Below, piece by piece: positions 42,713 through 51,380 of a DNA stretch of 64,000 nt. The stretch is taken from contig CBDFLT010000007.1 in NCBI GenBank assembly GCA_965249225.1, positions 62,001 through 126,000 on the forward strand, in the 5' to 3' direction. A program made the position numbers and the translations under genes. This DNA is from CBDFLT01 sp965249225 (GTDB lineage Bacteria; Chloroflexota; Dehalococcoidia; Lucifugimonadales; G963668185). The notes beneath the pieces are model-generated. The model was given only the letters and a program-made list of their open reading frames with translations. It ran no database searches and was not told where the DNA came from. Within the stretch, counting starts at the first letter, position 1. Every line of letters starts with the position of its first letter.

Positions 42713-42738
42713 ACAGAGGGGGCGTTGCCCCCTCTGTT
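42713..42738. terminator. strong hairpin between the S26 peptidase and the restriction gene
   Basis: ACAGAGGGGGC-gtt-GCCCCCTCTGT, an 11-bp perfect stem, lies between the two convergent genes. There is no T run beyond two bases, so it may be a transcription-end structure for either gene without being a classical intrinsic terminator. The region 42589-42822 holds nothing else. Confidence 0.55.
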
Positions 42739-42822
42739 AAGGGTATGGGGTATACCCGGTTTTGCACGGTAATTGGCCCCTGCACGGAAAGTCAGCAGGT
42801 TGCACGACAACCTGGACCACTA

Positions 42823-44700
42823 TTATGCCCGAAGCGGCCACACTTTCACTGCGAGTTCAGCCATTCGTTCCTGTCTGCTGGTTATCTCTTTAGGTCCCCA
42901 CTCGTCCTGCTGTGCAACCTCTTTAGTCAGCAGGAAAGTAGACTTCGCTAGTGTCGGTTTCTTCTCCTCAAGCCGACGATTACCTATGACGGAGTTTAAA
43001 TCGGCGCGCAGAAGAACCATGTTGCCAAGTCGGTTGTGGTAGGTATGCGCAACGGCACTATCGAGGTCAGGCCATCCTTGTCCAAGATGTCCGGGCAGAA
43101 CGTGTTCTAGATTAATGACTATGTCTTCGTTAGGCACGAATTCCGGTGTCGCATTACCTTGCAATTTGTATTCAAGCGCCCTGAGGTAATATCGCGCGAG
43201 GCCGCTCTTTGACACTCTATATGCCGCGAATTGCTCTTTGAATGCTGGGTCAGACAACAACAGGGGAGCCATGTGATCTGCCAACTTGCTTGCGGTGCCG
43301 ACTCTTCCAGAGCTTATTTCTTGTGCAACATTGTGTATAAGTTCTACTGCCCGTCCACTCCTGATACCTGCCACAAGGTAGCGAACTGACCAAAAGACCA
43401 ACTGCCGGAATGCAAGTTCAGCCTGCTTCTTATTGAACCGTCCACTTATTGCAAGAGCGAGAGGTCTTAGCGGGGACACACCAAGCAGAACCAACGTGGA
43501 GATATGTTCTCTAATATGGGGATGATAGTCATTCCACTTGGGGTGCGTTGGAGTCTGAATGGCTACATAGTGGTTTGCGCCCTCAGCAAGAGCATCAAGG
43601 AACTCAATTACCTGCTGTTTTGCTGCCATCCTCTCCTTTACTACTTCGAAGACCGCACGTTCGCGTACATGACCCCACTTTGAAATAATAAGATGGGTGA
43701 GATGGGGATGATAGTCATTCCACTTGGGGTGCGTTGGAGTCTGAATGGCTACATAGTGGTTTGCGCCCTCAGCAAGAGCATCAAGGAACTCAATTACCTG
43801 CTGTTTTGCTGCCATCCTCTCCTTTACTACTTCGAAGACCGCACGTTCGCGTACATGACCCCACTTTGAAATAATAAGATGGGTGAGATATGTGATGGTG
43901 ATGTCATCTTGCTCAAGGGTTTCTAGAGCGCCGTTCATCGAAGCCCATTTATGTTGGGCTTCCGAAAGTCTATTGTCGGCAAGAGCAAATAGGTGGTTCT
44001 TCACAAGGTCAGCCTGAGATGTTCGAAGGCCACGATCATTAAGGGTCTCGAACATTACGTAGGCATTTAGGTCGTCAGGGACCTTGAGAACAATTACTTG
44101 AGCGGAGTCCTGTATGTATGTGACCCACGTATTAAGTCGGTCAATTCGATTTGGATCACCATGTGGTGCAATGATTTGACCCACATGCTGCGCAGCCAGG
44201 CTTCCAGCTTTTTCGATGCGAAAGTGAGAAGGTTTCTGTGGTTTTGCAGCCTTTCTCGCCGCTTCGCCCTTCTTGGCAAGGATGTGGTTCTTGAAGAACT
44301 CATTGTCATCAACATTCAACCGGAGACGGGGGTTGAATTCCCGCGTTTCGCGCACAATGGTGAAGAGGAACGCATTCACGTCCTGCACCAGAAGCGCATC
44401 GTGACGCTCCTCAAAATAATCACGGATTGCTGCTAGCAGAATTGTAGTTGTGGCTAGCCTCTGCTGACCGTCGGCTACTTCAAACGTCCCATCTTCACGC
44501 TGAGAAAGCACAATCGTGCCTAAGAAGTACGTAGACTTTACCGAGTCAATGGCATTTGCTAGGTCATGGAACAAGTCAAGAATGTGACTCTCTTCCCAGG
44601 AATATTCCCGCTGGTTCAAAGGAACAGCCAGCCTATTTCGGGCTAGGGCCGTACCAATGCCTGCTTGTTCGAAATCAATTGTGCTTGGGTGTGTGGTCAC
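42823..44700 (-). CDS. GmrSD-type restriction endonuclease (DUF262 + DUF1524) with internal duplication
   Basis: 625 aa. The N-terminal DUF262 domain has NQREYSWEESHILDLFHDL and the nucleotide-site motif EVADGQQRLATTTILLAAIRDYF (about residues 74-97). The C-terminal DUF1524 has the HNH-like LEHVLPGHLGQGW...NRLGNMVLLRADLNSVIGNR. Known relatives cut modified (glucosylated hydroxymethylcytosine) phage DNA in an NTP-dependent way, so anti-phage defence is likely. A 62-residue stretch (THLIISKWGHVRE to WNDYHPH) occurs twice in tandem. The DNA is more AT-rich than its neighbours. GTG start overlapping the end of the truncated small gene. Confidence 0.88.
   Translation of the reverse strand: MTTHPSTIDFEQAGIGTALARNRLAVPLNQREYSWEESHILDLFHDLANAIDSVKSTYFLGTIVLSQREDGTFEVADGQQRLATTTILLAAIRDYFEERHDALLVQDVNAFLFTIVRETREFNPRLRLNVDDNEFFKNHILAKKGEAARKAAKPQKPSHFRIEKAGSLAAQHVGQIIAPHGDPNRIDRLNTWVTYIQDSAQVIVLKVPDDLNAYVMFETLNDRGLRTSQADLVKNHLFALADNRLSEAQHKWASMNGALETLEQDDITITYLTHLIISKWGHVRERAVFEVVKERMAAKQQVIEFLDALAEGANHYVAIQTPTHPKWNDYHPHLTHLIISKWGHVRERAVFEVVKERMAAKQQVIEFLDALAEGANHYVAIQTPTHPKWNDYHPHIREHISTLVLLGVSPLRPLALAISGRFNKKQAELAFRQLVFWSVRYLVAGIRSGRAVELIHNVAQEISSGRVGTASKLADHMAPLLLSDPAFKEQFAAYRVSKSGLARYYLRALEYKLQGNATPEFVPNEDIVINLEHVLPGHLGQGWPDLDSAVAHTYHNRLGNMVLLRADLNSVIGNRRLEEKKPTLAKSTFLLTKEVAQQDEWGPKEITSRQERMAELAVKVWPLRA
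43516..43887. repeat. perfect tandem duplication of 186 bp within the restriction gene
   Basis: Copies 43516-43701 and 43702-43887 look identical base for base, and both start atggggatgatagtc. 186 is a multiple of three, so the frame survives. Either a very recent duplication or an assembly artefact. Confidence 0.95.
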
Positions 44701-45025
44701 GGTCTACTCCTCCTTCACCCATCGCTGAAGGTTCGAGAAAAGAGATTGAATGTCCAACCGCCTCTAATTCTCGTATGGCAACCTGCCTAAGTCGCTCACG
44801 AATCCACGTCGATAAAGGGATTCCGGCCAACTCCGCGGCATCCTTGAATGCCCGCTTCTCGGCAGATTCCGCCCGTATCTCAATGTACTCGTCTAGCCTT
44901 CTTGCTTTATTCGGCCTACCGTCTGTGCTTTGCCCTGCTGGAGGCCGATGTCGACGAGAGGGTGTTTCTTGCGCGGCCTCGGGTGGCGCTACTTGAGCGA
45001 GAAGAGGGTATTGTCGTCTCGGACT
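44675..45025 (-). pseudogene. 5'-truncated small DNA-binding/mobilisation-like gene
   Basis: An open frame of 116 codons whose middle reads GRPNKARRLDEYIEIRAESA, then AEKRAFKDAAELAGIPLSTW and IRERLRQVAIRELE. This resembles small ribbon-helix-helix/MobC-like proteins (R-x-E-x2-L...A-x-L-A-G-x-x-L-S-x-W-I-R-x-R-L). There is no ATG, GTG or TTG between the upstream stop and the conserved core, so the start is lost. It overlaps the hemB 3' end in another frame and the restriction gene start by 26 nt. Probably the former partner gene of the restriction module. Confidence 0.6.
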
Positions 45026-45995
45026 TCAACCATCGGGCGACATCCTTGGCGTGGTAGCTGACGATCATGTTTGCGCCGGCCCGCTTGATCGCGGTCAGAA
45101 TCTCCAGCGTAACCCTGCGTTCGTCTATCCACTCGTTGCCCGCCGCCGACTTGACCATAGAGTATTCCCCGCTTACGTTGTAGGCGGCGATGGGGTGATT
45201 GAAGGCGTCCCGTGCGGCCGCCAGGACATCCAGGTAGGCCAACGCGGGTTTGATCATCACGATATCCGCGCCCTCGTCTATGTCCTGCTGGATCTCCCGC
45301 AGGGCCTGGCGTATGTTGGCCGGGTCCAACTGATAACCGGCGCGGTCTCCGAACTCAGGGGTTGATTCGGCGGCGACGCGGAACGGTCCGTAGAAGGCCG
45401 AGGCGAACTTTGCCGAGTAGGCCATGATTGGCGTGTCCACGCGACCGTTGGAATCGAGGGCATCGCGGATGGCCGCCACCTGTCCATCCATCATCGCCGA
45501 GGGCGCTACCAAGTCTGCCCCAGCCTCCGCATGGCACAGAGCGGTCTTGGTCAGTAGCTCCAGCGTGCGGTCGTTGTCGACGCGCCCATCGTCCATTACG
45601 CCGCAGTGGCCGTGGTCTGTGTATTGGCACAGGCAGACGTCGGTCATTACCAGGAGCTCTGGGGCCGTCTGCTTTATCACCCTAATGGCCTCGGGCACGA
45701 TGCCGTTGGGTTCATAGGCCTCCGTGCCCAGGGCATCCTTTCTGGCCGGGATGCCGAACAGCAGCACCGCGGGGATACCCAGCTCCGCCACCGTGCCGAT
45801 CTCCGAGATCAGGTTGTCGAGGGAAAGCTGGTATATGCCGGGCATCGGGTCGATCTCGTTGCGTACGTCTCGGTCGTGGGTGACGAACAGAGGGTATATC
45901 AGCTCATCCACCGAGAGTCGAGTCTCCTGGACCATATGCCGGAGGGCCGGCAGCTCTCTGAGCCTGCGAAGGCGTGTTCTAGGGAATCTACTCAT
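44916..45995 (-). CDS. hemB: porphobilinogen synthase with aberrant C-terminal tail
   Basis: Condenses two 5-aminolevulinates to porphobilinogen. Zinc cysteines in MTDVCLCQYTDHGHCG, the two active-site lysines in YSAKFASAFYGPFR and VMIKPALAYLDV. I start at ATG 45995 (GGAAGG upstream), overlapping the end of cobA/hemD by 8 bp, giving 359 aa. HemB normally ends just after the motif seen here as AKDVARWL; this one runs on for ~35 residues (SSRSSSATRGRARNTLSS...) through the truncated neighbour in the wrong frame. The native stop has been lost; the enzyme core is complete. Confidence 0.93.
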   Translation of the reverse strand: MSRFPRTRLRRLRELPALRHMVQETRLSVDELIYPLFVTHDRDVRNEIDPMPGIYQLSLDNLISEIGTVAELGIPAVLLFGIPARKDALGTEAYEPNGIVPEAIRVIKQTAPELLVMTDVCLCQYTDHGHCGVMDDGRVDNDRTLELLTKTALCHAEAGADLVAPSAMMDGQVAAIRDALDSNGRVDTPIMAYSAKFASAFYGPFRVAAESTPEFGDRAGYQLDPANIRQALREIQQDIDEGADIVMIKPALAYLDVLAAARDAFNHPIAAYNVSGEYSMVKSAAGNEWIDERRVTLEILTAIKRAGANMIVSYHAKDVARWLKSETTIPSSRSSSATRGRARNTLSSTSASSRAKHRR

Positions 45996-47517
45996 CACGC
46001 AAGCCTTCCTGCTGGAAGTATGCCTCCAGAGCATCGACCAGCCCGGCCGTGGTGTACTCTTCTGCTACTATAGCAACTTTCAACCCCAGCGCTCTAGCGG
46101 TCGCGGTAGTTATGGGCCCTATGCACGCTATCGTCGCCTCGGAAAGCCCATCCAGGTTTCCGTCCAGAAGCCCGGCGAGGTTGGTTACCGTAGAAGAGCT
46201 GGTGAAAGTGACCGCGTCCACTCCCGTGGAAAGGATTTCCGCTACTCGCGACTTGGAGTCTTCAGGGGTAACCGTTCGATACGCCTCTATCTCGTGGACC
46301 ATCGCACCCGCGCGGGCGAGTCCTTCGCTCAACACGTCGCGCCCTTCTTGTGCGCGGGGTATAAGGATTTTGGCGCCCTTGATGTTCTTTCCAGCCATGC
46401 CTTCAACCACCGACTCGGATACGAACCTGTCGGGGACGAAATCGGCGACGATGCCCCTTTCCTCCACGCTGGCCGCCGTGGCCGGTCCGATGGCGGCGAC
46501 CTTGGCGCCGTGGAACGCCCTGGAGTCCAGGCCTAGGGCCTGCAACCGCTTGAACACGATATCCACTGCGTTGGCGCTGGTGAAGACCACCCACTCATAG
46601 TCGCCTAGTTGACGTATCGACGAGTCAAGCTCACTGTAGTCCTCCAGCGGCTGGATCTCTATGGTGGGCAGCTCTATGGCGTGCGCTCCCATGCTCGACA
46701 GGAGTTCGGAGAGCTGTCCAGCCTGCGTTCGGGACCGCGTTACCAGCACCCGTTTGCCGAAGAGGGGGCGCTTGTCGAACCAACGCAGCCGTTCACGGAG
46801 GCTCACCGCCTCGCCTATGACCGCGACTACGGGTGGCTCGAGGCCCGCGTCCTTTCCTTTGGACACGATGTCCGAGAGGGTGCCGACTACCGTCTGCTGG
46901 TACGGCTCCGTGCCCCAGCGGACCAGAGCCGCGGGTGTCTCGGGGGCCCGGCCGTGCCGCGTCAGCGAGTCGACGATGCCGGGTAGGCTTTCCCATCCCA
47001 TCAGCACGACCAGGGTGCCACCCGCTTGGGCCAGCTTTTCCCATGCTATCCCGGACTCCGGCTTATCGGGAGACTCGCTGCCGGTAACAACGGTAAAATG
47101 TGATCCCACTTCCCTATGCGTCAGGGGTATGCCCGCATACGCGGGCGCGGCGACCGCAGACGTGACACCGGGAACGACCTCAAACGGGACGCCGTTTGCC
47201 GCCAGGAACTCCGCCTCCTCTCCTCCTCGACCGAACACGAAGGGGTCGCCTCCCTTTAAGCGCACGACCCGCTTGCCCTCCCGTGCCTTCGACACCAGCA
47301 GGGTATTGATCTCCTCCTGTCGGTTGTGCGTCCCACCCGGCGCCTTGCCCACGTCGAGCACCTCGGCTTGATCGTGGGCGCGCGCCACTATGCGTCTGTC
47401 GACGAGTCGGTCGCAGACGATGACGTCGGCCGTTTCGACGCACTTGAGGCCCTTGACCGTGATGAGCCCGGGGTCGCCCGGTCCCGCGCCGACCAGGAAG
47501 ACTTTGCCGGCACTCAT
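45988..47517 (-). CDS. cobA-hemD: uroporphyrinogen-III C-methyltransferase/uroporphyrinogen-III synthase fusion
   Basis: 509 aa. Residues 1-245: SUMT/CobA with VFLVGAGPGDPGLITVKGL, DRLVD, RLKGGDPFVFGRGGEE and PGVTSAVAAPAYAGIPLTHR, making precorrin-2. Residues about 255-505: HemD with KRVLVTRSRTQAGQLSELL, VFTSANAVDIVFKRL, AAIGPATAASV and FTSSSTVTNL, closing the tetrapyrrole ring. The fusion carries hydroxymethylbilane to precorrin-2 in one chain. It lies between hemC and hemB. Confidence 0.96.
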   Translation of the reverse strand: MSAGKVFLVGAGPGDPGLITVKGLKCVETADVIVCDRLVDRRIVARAHDQAEVLDVGKAPGGTHNRQEEINTLLVSKAREGKRVVRLKGGDPFVFGRGGEEAEFLAANGVPFEVVPGVTSAVAAPAYAGIPLTHREVGSHFTVVTGSESPDKPESGIAWEKLAQAGGTLVVLMGWESLPGIVDSLTRHGRAPETPAALVRWGTEPYQQTVVGTLSDIVSKGKDAGLEPPVVAVIGEAVSLRERLRWFDKRPLFGKRVLVTRSRTQAGQLSELLSSMGAHAIELPTIEIQPLEDYSELDSSIRQLGDYEWVVFTSANAVDIVFKRLQALGLDSRAFHGAKVAAIGPATAASVEERGIVADFVPDRFVSESVVEGMAGKNIKGAKILIPRAQEGRDVLSEGLARAGAMVHEIEAYRTVTPEDSKSRVAEILSTGVDAVTFTSSSTVTNLAGLLDGNLDGLSEATIACIGPITTATARALGLKVAIVAEEYTTAGLVDALEAYFQQEGLRDE

Positions 47518-47523
47518 TGCAGC

Positions 47524-48447
47524 TCACCCAAGTGTCACAACCTCCTTCGCTCCGGCCTCCAGAAGAGCCTCAGCCGTCCGGCGTCCGGCGGCCTGTGGGT
47601 CGCCGGCGTCATGGTCTGCGCTCACCCGGACGACCCTGTCGCCGTCGGGCGAAGCAGCCATAGCGGAGATGTGGAGCTGGTTGCCCTCCAGTCTTGCGTA
47701 AGCCGCCACAGGCGACTCGCAGCTTCCCCCGATGGCCGTGAGGAACGCTCTCTCAGCCTCTAGCGTGAGGACGGTTGGCCGGTGTTCGACTTCGGACATC
47801 ATCCCGATTAACCCCGTGTCTTCAGACCGCGCCTCCGCCGCCAGCGTACCCTGTCCCACGTCCGGGGTGCAGATCTCAGGCGACAGGTACTCGGTGATCT
47901 CCGACTCCCGCCCAAGCCGCAACAAGCCGGCGGCCGCCAGGACGACGCCATCGTAGTCCTGGCCACGGGCCTTCTCGAGCCGAGTGCCCACGTTTCCCCT
48001 GATGGGAATGATCTCTAAGTCCGGGCGGACCGATTTCAATAAGGCAGTACGCCTTGGGCTGCTGGTCCCCATCCGGGCCGCCGGAGGCAGCTCCATCAGG
48101 GGCACCCCCCACCGGTTGACCTGCACGTCCCGGGGGTCCTTGCGTCGCCCGGCGGCCCGGACGACGAGGCCGTCTGGTATGGAGGATGGTACGTCTTTGG
48201 CGCTGTGGACCGCCAGATCGATCTCGCCGCTGACAAGAGCTTTCTCGATGTCGTGCACGAACATCCCTCGCTTCATCCGCTCAAGGGACGCGCTCTTGTG
48301 GCGATCGCCATGCGTGGTGACCGGCGTCACCTCGAACTCGACCGCAGGAAATCGCCGCCTAAGCGGGCGCAAGACCTCCTCGGTTTGAGCAATGGAGAGT
48401 GGACTGGCCCTGGAGCCAACGACAACCCGCTTGGGAGAGGACAACAC
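47524..48447 (-). CDS. hemC: hydroxymethylbilane synthase
   Basis: 307 aa; polymerises four porphobilinogens. VVGSRASPLSIAQTEEVL, DRHKSASLERMKRGMFVHDIEKAL, AVHSAKDVPSSIPDGL, MGTSSPRRTALLKSVRPDLEIIPIRGNVGTRL regions are all present, and the dipyrromethane cofactor Cys in GGSCESPVAAYA (about residue 243). GTG start. Six nt ahead of cobA/hemD. Confidence 0.97.
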   Translation of the reverse strand: MLSSPKRVVVGSRASPLSIAQTEEVLRPLRRRFPAVEFEVTPVTTHGDRHKSASLERMKRGMFVHDIEKALVSGEIDLAVHSAKDVPSSIPDGLVVRAAGRRKDPRDVQVNRWGVPLMELPPAARMGTSSPRRTALLKSVRPDLEIIPIRGNVGTRLEKARGQDYDGVVLAAAGLLRLGRESEITEYLSPEICTPDVGQGTLAAEARSEDTGLIGMMSEVEHRPTVLTLEAERAFLTAIGGSCESPVAAYARLEGNQLHISAMAASPDGDRVVRVSADHDAGDPQAAGRRTAEALLEAGAKEVVTLG

Positions 48448-48461
48448 GTCAGTTACCGGTT

Positions 48462-49187
48462 TCAGTCCGCTGGAGCCGAGACCTTCTGCCCTTCCAGGCC
48501 CGAGGTGAGCGTCTCCTCATCCCACATCTTGCACGTCCCGTTCGGGCAGTCACAGTCGGCTCCAATCATCAGGTTAGATATGATGGTCTTCATGGCTTCT
48601 TCTGAGGCGCCTTCGCGGACCAGCTCCATTACCTCCTCGGTTATGGACGCCTGCCAGTGGTCGGCGATGATGGTTGCGCCTCGTCGCCGCAGCTCCGCTC
48701 GCGCGTCCCTTAGCAGAGGGGCCAAATCCGCGTACTCGAGTATAGGGCTCCTGGACAGCTCCTGTCGAAACTTCCTGGCGAGGGCCGGGCTCGCCCCTCC
48801 AGTGGATGTCGCTATTGTGACCTCGCCGCGCCTTACTACCGACGGTGCGATGAAGGTGCACAGGGGAGTGACGTCCACCACGTTGAGGAGGACGTTTCTC
48901 TCCTCCGCCTCGCGGGCGATCAATCTGTTGGTCTGGTTGTCATCAGTGGCGGCGATCGCGATAAAGGCCCCCTCCAGGTCTCCGGGCCGGTATGAGCGTT
49001 GAGCCCATGCTATCCGATTATTCTCGGCCAGATTCCGCACACTTTCGTTCACCTCTGGGCTTATGACCGCTACCTTGGCGTCGCACTCCAGCAGCTTGTG
49101 TACCTTCTCCTCACCGATGTTTCCACCGCCGATCACCACGCACAGGCGGTCTCGCACATCAATGAACGCGGGGTAGTAAGCCGGCAA
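48462..49187 (-). CDS. precorrin-2 dehydrogenase/sirohydrochlorin ferrochelatase (Met8/CysG-N type)
   Basis: 241 aa. The NAD-binding YYPAFIDVRDRLCVVIGGGNIGEEKVHKLLE, IAATDDNQTNRLIAREA and LLNVVD, then SVVRRGEVTIATSTGGASPALARKFRQEL are typical. Makes sirohydrochlorin and may insert iron to give siroheme. It has a C-terminal tail with clustered cysteines (GADCDCPNGTCKM) not usual in the family. TTG start preceded by AAAGGAGG. Confidence 0.93.
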   Translation of the reverse strand: MPAYYPAFIDVRDRLCVVIGGGNIGEEKVHKLLECDAKVAVISPEVNESVRNLAENNRIAWAQRSYRPGDLEGAFIAIAATDDNQTNRLIAREAEERNVLLNVVDVTPLCTFIAPSVVRRGEVTIATSTGGASPALARKFRQELSRSPILEYADLAPLLRDARAELRRRGATIIADHWQASITEEVMELVREGASEEAMKTIISNLMIGADCDCPNGTCKMWDEETLTSGLEGQKVSAPAD

Positions 49188-49204
49188 ATCGCCTCCTTTA
49201 AGGT

Positions 49205-50209
49205 CTAAACGAAGTAGCGCACCCGTGTCTTTTTGTACTCGCGGGTGCTGTAGAGCAGCAGGTAGTCATCTATGCCCGTGGCCTCCGAAATCTCGCGCGC
49301 AACGTCCTCGCACTGCTCCCTGGTGGTCGCGTGAATCATGGTGAAGTGAGTGTACTGCCAGTCCGGGAAGGTGGGACGCTGGTAGCAGTGGGTGACCCAT
49401 CTGGACTGGGCCATGATCTTACCCACTTCTACCGCCCGTTCCTCAGGGACCTTCCAGACCGCCATGGAGTTTTCCTTGAATCCGGCCCGTCGATGGTGCA
49501 GGACCGCACTGTACCGCCGCAAGATGCCGCCTTTCTGGAAATCGTCTGCAAGGCGGAATAGCTCCTGCTGCGTGATCCCAAGCCTTTTGGCCATTGGCTC
49601 GAATGGACGGGCAACCATCGGCAGGTCTTCCTGGAGTTCCCTTATCGCCTGAATGTCGAACTCCGTGACCGGCATGGCCTCGTTCCAGTTCTCGCCATTT
49701 TCGTTGTACCCGTCGGGGCTGTAATAGTCGTTGGCGGCCCCTTCCCCGGTAACCATGTCGAAGTTGACGCCTATCTTGAAAAACCTGATGGTAGGCATCA
49801 CTCGGTAGGTCTCCGCGCCGGTTCGCTTGGCCATCTCAGCGATAGCGTCCTCTAGGCTTTCGTTCGGCGCCACGGCAATCGTGAACCACAGGTTGAACCG
49901 TCCGGTCCTGGCGTAGTTGTGGCTTACTCCCGGATGCTCGTTGACGATTTTGGCCCCCTCATCCAACCTGTCTGGCGCGATGCGCATAGCCACTAGGGTG
50001 GTCTTGTATCCTAGCCGCCTGGTATCGAAGATGGCGCTGATCTGGCGGACGACGTTCTTGTCCTTCAGCCTTTTGATGCGTTCGAGCACCTCGGCCGTGT
50101 CGATTCCCAGCTCATGGCCTAGGTGCTCGAAAGGCTCCTCTACCAGAGGGAACGACGACTGTAGGGTGTTCAGGAGCCGCCGGTCGGTGAGATCTAGGTC
50201 CGCGGCCAT
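49205..50209 (-). CDS. ahbAB: fused siroheme decarboxylase AhbA-AhbB
   Basis: 334 aa made of two Lrp/AsnC-like halves (about 1-160 and 175-334), each with a helix-turn-helix-like start (LTDRRLLNTLQSSFPLVEEPF; IQAIRELQEDLPMVARPF) and a ferredoxin-like domain. ARTGRFNLWFTIAVAPNE and FPDWQYTHFTMIHATTRE fit the AhbA/AhbB (NirDL/GH) family, which decarboxylates siroheme to 12,18-didecarboxysiroheme. Usually two separate subunits; here one chain. First gene of the operon, so the cluster makes and then uses siroheme. AhbC and AhbD are not in the window. Confidence 0.9.
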   Translation of the reverse strand: MAADLDLTDRRLLNTLQSSFPLVEEPFEHLGHELGIDTAEVLERIKRLKDKNVVRQISAIFDTRRLGYKTTLVAMRIAPDRLDEGAKIVNEHPGVSHNYARTGRFNLWFTIAVAPNESLEDAIAEMAKRTGAETYRVMPTIRFFKIGVNFDMVTGEGAANDYYSPDGYNENGENWNEAMPVTEFDIQAIRELQEDLPMVARPFEPMAKRLGITQQELFRLADDFQKGGILRRYSAVLHHRRAGFKENSMAVWKVPEERAVEVGKIMAQSRWVTHCYQRPTFPDWQYTHFTMIHATTREQCEDVAREISEATGIDDYLLLYSTREYKKTRVRYFV

Positions 50210-50484
50210 GCACTACCTCATGTCAGGAACGGTGTAGGGTGTGAACCGGCTAGTTTGACACGACTTATAGGAGGTCGACAGCTAATTTTCCGCGCCTGCG
50301 GTACAGGTTGATTCCGCATAAGTAGCGCATTAACTAGACTATCAGGAGGTGTGTTGGCAGTCAATCGAATCGGTGCATTGAGCAGGGTCTCTCGATGCTC
50401 TGACAACTGTCACTCTGAGAGGAGCGAAGAGTCTCCTTGAGCGATCGCGGCTACATAGCATTGTGGTGCTTAGAGGGCTATGGT

Positions 50485-51177
50485 ATGTTCATCTCGCCTT
50501 CGGTGCGAGTAACGGCAAGGGGTGAGTCGCTGCAAGATGCGAAGAGTCGTCTGCTAGACCGCCTGCGGCAAGAGATAGGCGACGAGAGGGTAGTCCAGGC
50601 GATGGGCCGGGTGCTCAGGGAGGAGTTCGTCCCAGAAGACGTAATGCACCGGGCCTATGAGGATATACCTCTCCCGATAGGCGAAGGGCAAACGATTTCA
50701 CAACCCTACATCGTGGCGGTCATGGTATCCATGCTCGAAGCGCGCCGGACCGATAGGGTGCTTGAGATCGGCACCGGCAGCGGATATCAGGCGGCTATCC
50801 TGGCCGAGCTTGCGAGCGAGGTTGTAACGGTCGAGCGCTTGGCTCCACTCGCCGACGCTGCCCGAGAGCGCCTGGCCAGGCTAGGTTACGCCAACGTGAA
50901 AGTCTTCCCGGCGGAAATGCAGCTGGGTTGGCCGGCGGACGCTCCCTACGACGCAATCATTGTGGCGGCGGCGGCGCCTAGGCTGCCCCGCAGCTTAATG
51001 GAACAGTTGAGTGAGGATGGAAGATTAGTGGTTCCCGTGGGCTCCATCGAATCCCAGGAGCTCATGAAAGTGTTCAAGACGCCGGACTCGTATTCGGTTC
51101 GGACGATGGGAGCTTGCAGGTTTGTTCCCCTTATCGGGGAGGGGGCCTGGCCCGAGCCTCTTCAGAGCGGCCAGTAG
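50485..51177 (+). CDS. pcm: protein-L-isoaspartate O-methyltransferase
   Basis: About 230 aa from ATG 50485 (AGAGGG upstream); a TTG at 50437 in the same frame would add 16 residues. Rossmann methyltransferase with REEFVPEDVMHRAYEDIPLPIGEGQTISQPYIVAVM, motif I VLEIGTGSGYQAAILAEL, VVTVERLAPLA and DAIIVAAAAPRLP. Repairs isoaspartyl residues in aged proteins. The 50210-50436 region upstream holds no gene. Confidence 0.94.
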   Translation: MFISPSVRVTARGESLQDAKSRLLDRLRQEIGDERVVQAMGRVLREEFVPEDVMHRAYEDIPLPIGEGQTISQPYIVAVMVSMLEARRTDRVLEIGTGSGYQAAILAELASEVVTVERLAPLADAARERLARLGYANVKVFPAEMQLGWPADAPYDAIIVAAAAPRLPRSLMEQLSEDGRLVVPVGSIESQELMKVFKTPDSYSVRTMGACRFVPLIGEGAWPEPLQSGQ

Positions 51178-51294
51178 CGCTTCCGTTGGCGTCTTAGATT
51201 GGTGCGCCCACCGATGTTGACCATGTTATTGCGTTGGATCGTGTCTTTCCCCCAGGGCGTGGATACATCCACACTTGCGTAGATGGAGTTCGGC

Positions 51295-51324
51295 TTGTCA
51301 GAAGCGCAACCGGGAGCCTATACT
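51295..51324 (+). promoter_or_regulatory. promoter of gatB
   Basis: TTGTCA (51295-51300), an 18-bp spacer and TATACT (51319-51324); five of six matches in each hexamer. Expected start near 51332, about 50 nt before the gatB GTG. Confidence 0.65.
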
Positions 51325-51380
51325 GAGTCGTCCTCGAATCGGCCCCCTCAGGCCACAGGGAATACAGCGATCTGCTGAAC

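Noticed and set aside
45606..47371. Several long plus-strand frames across hemB and cobA/hemD
   Set aside because: Antisense shadows of clear heme genes; the product sequences look like random Arg/Gly/Pro-rich peptides.
50240..50275. TTGACA near 50258 as a promoter for pcm
   Set aside because: No acceptable -10 hexamer at 16-18 bp downstream on the plus strand.
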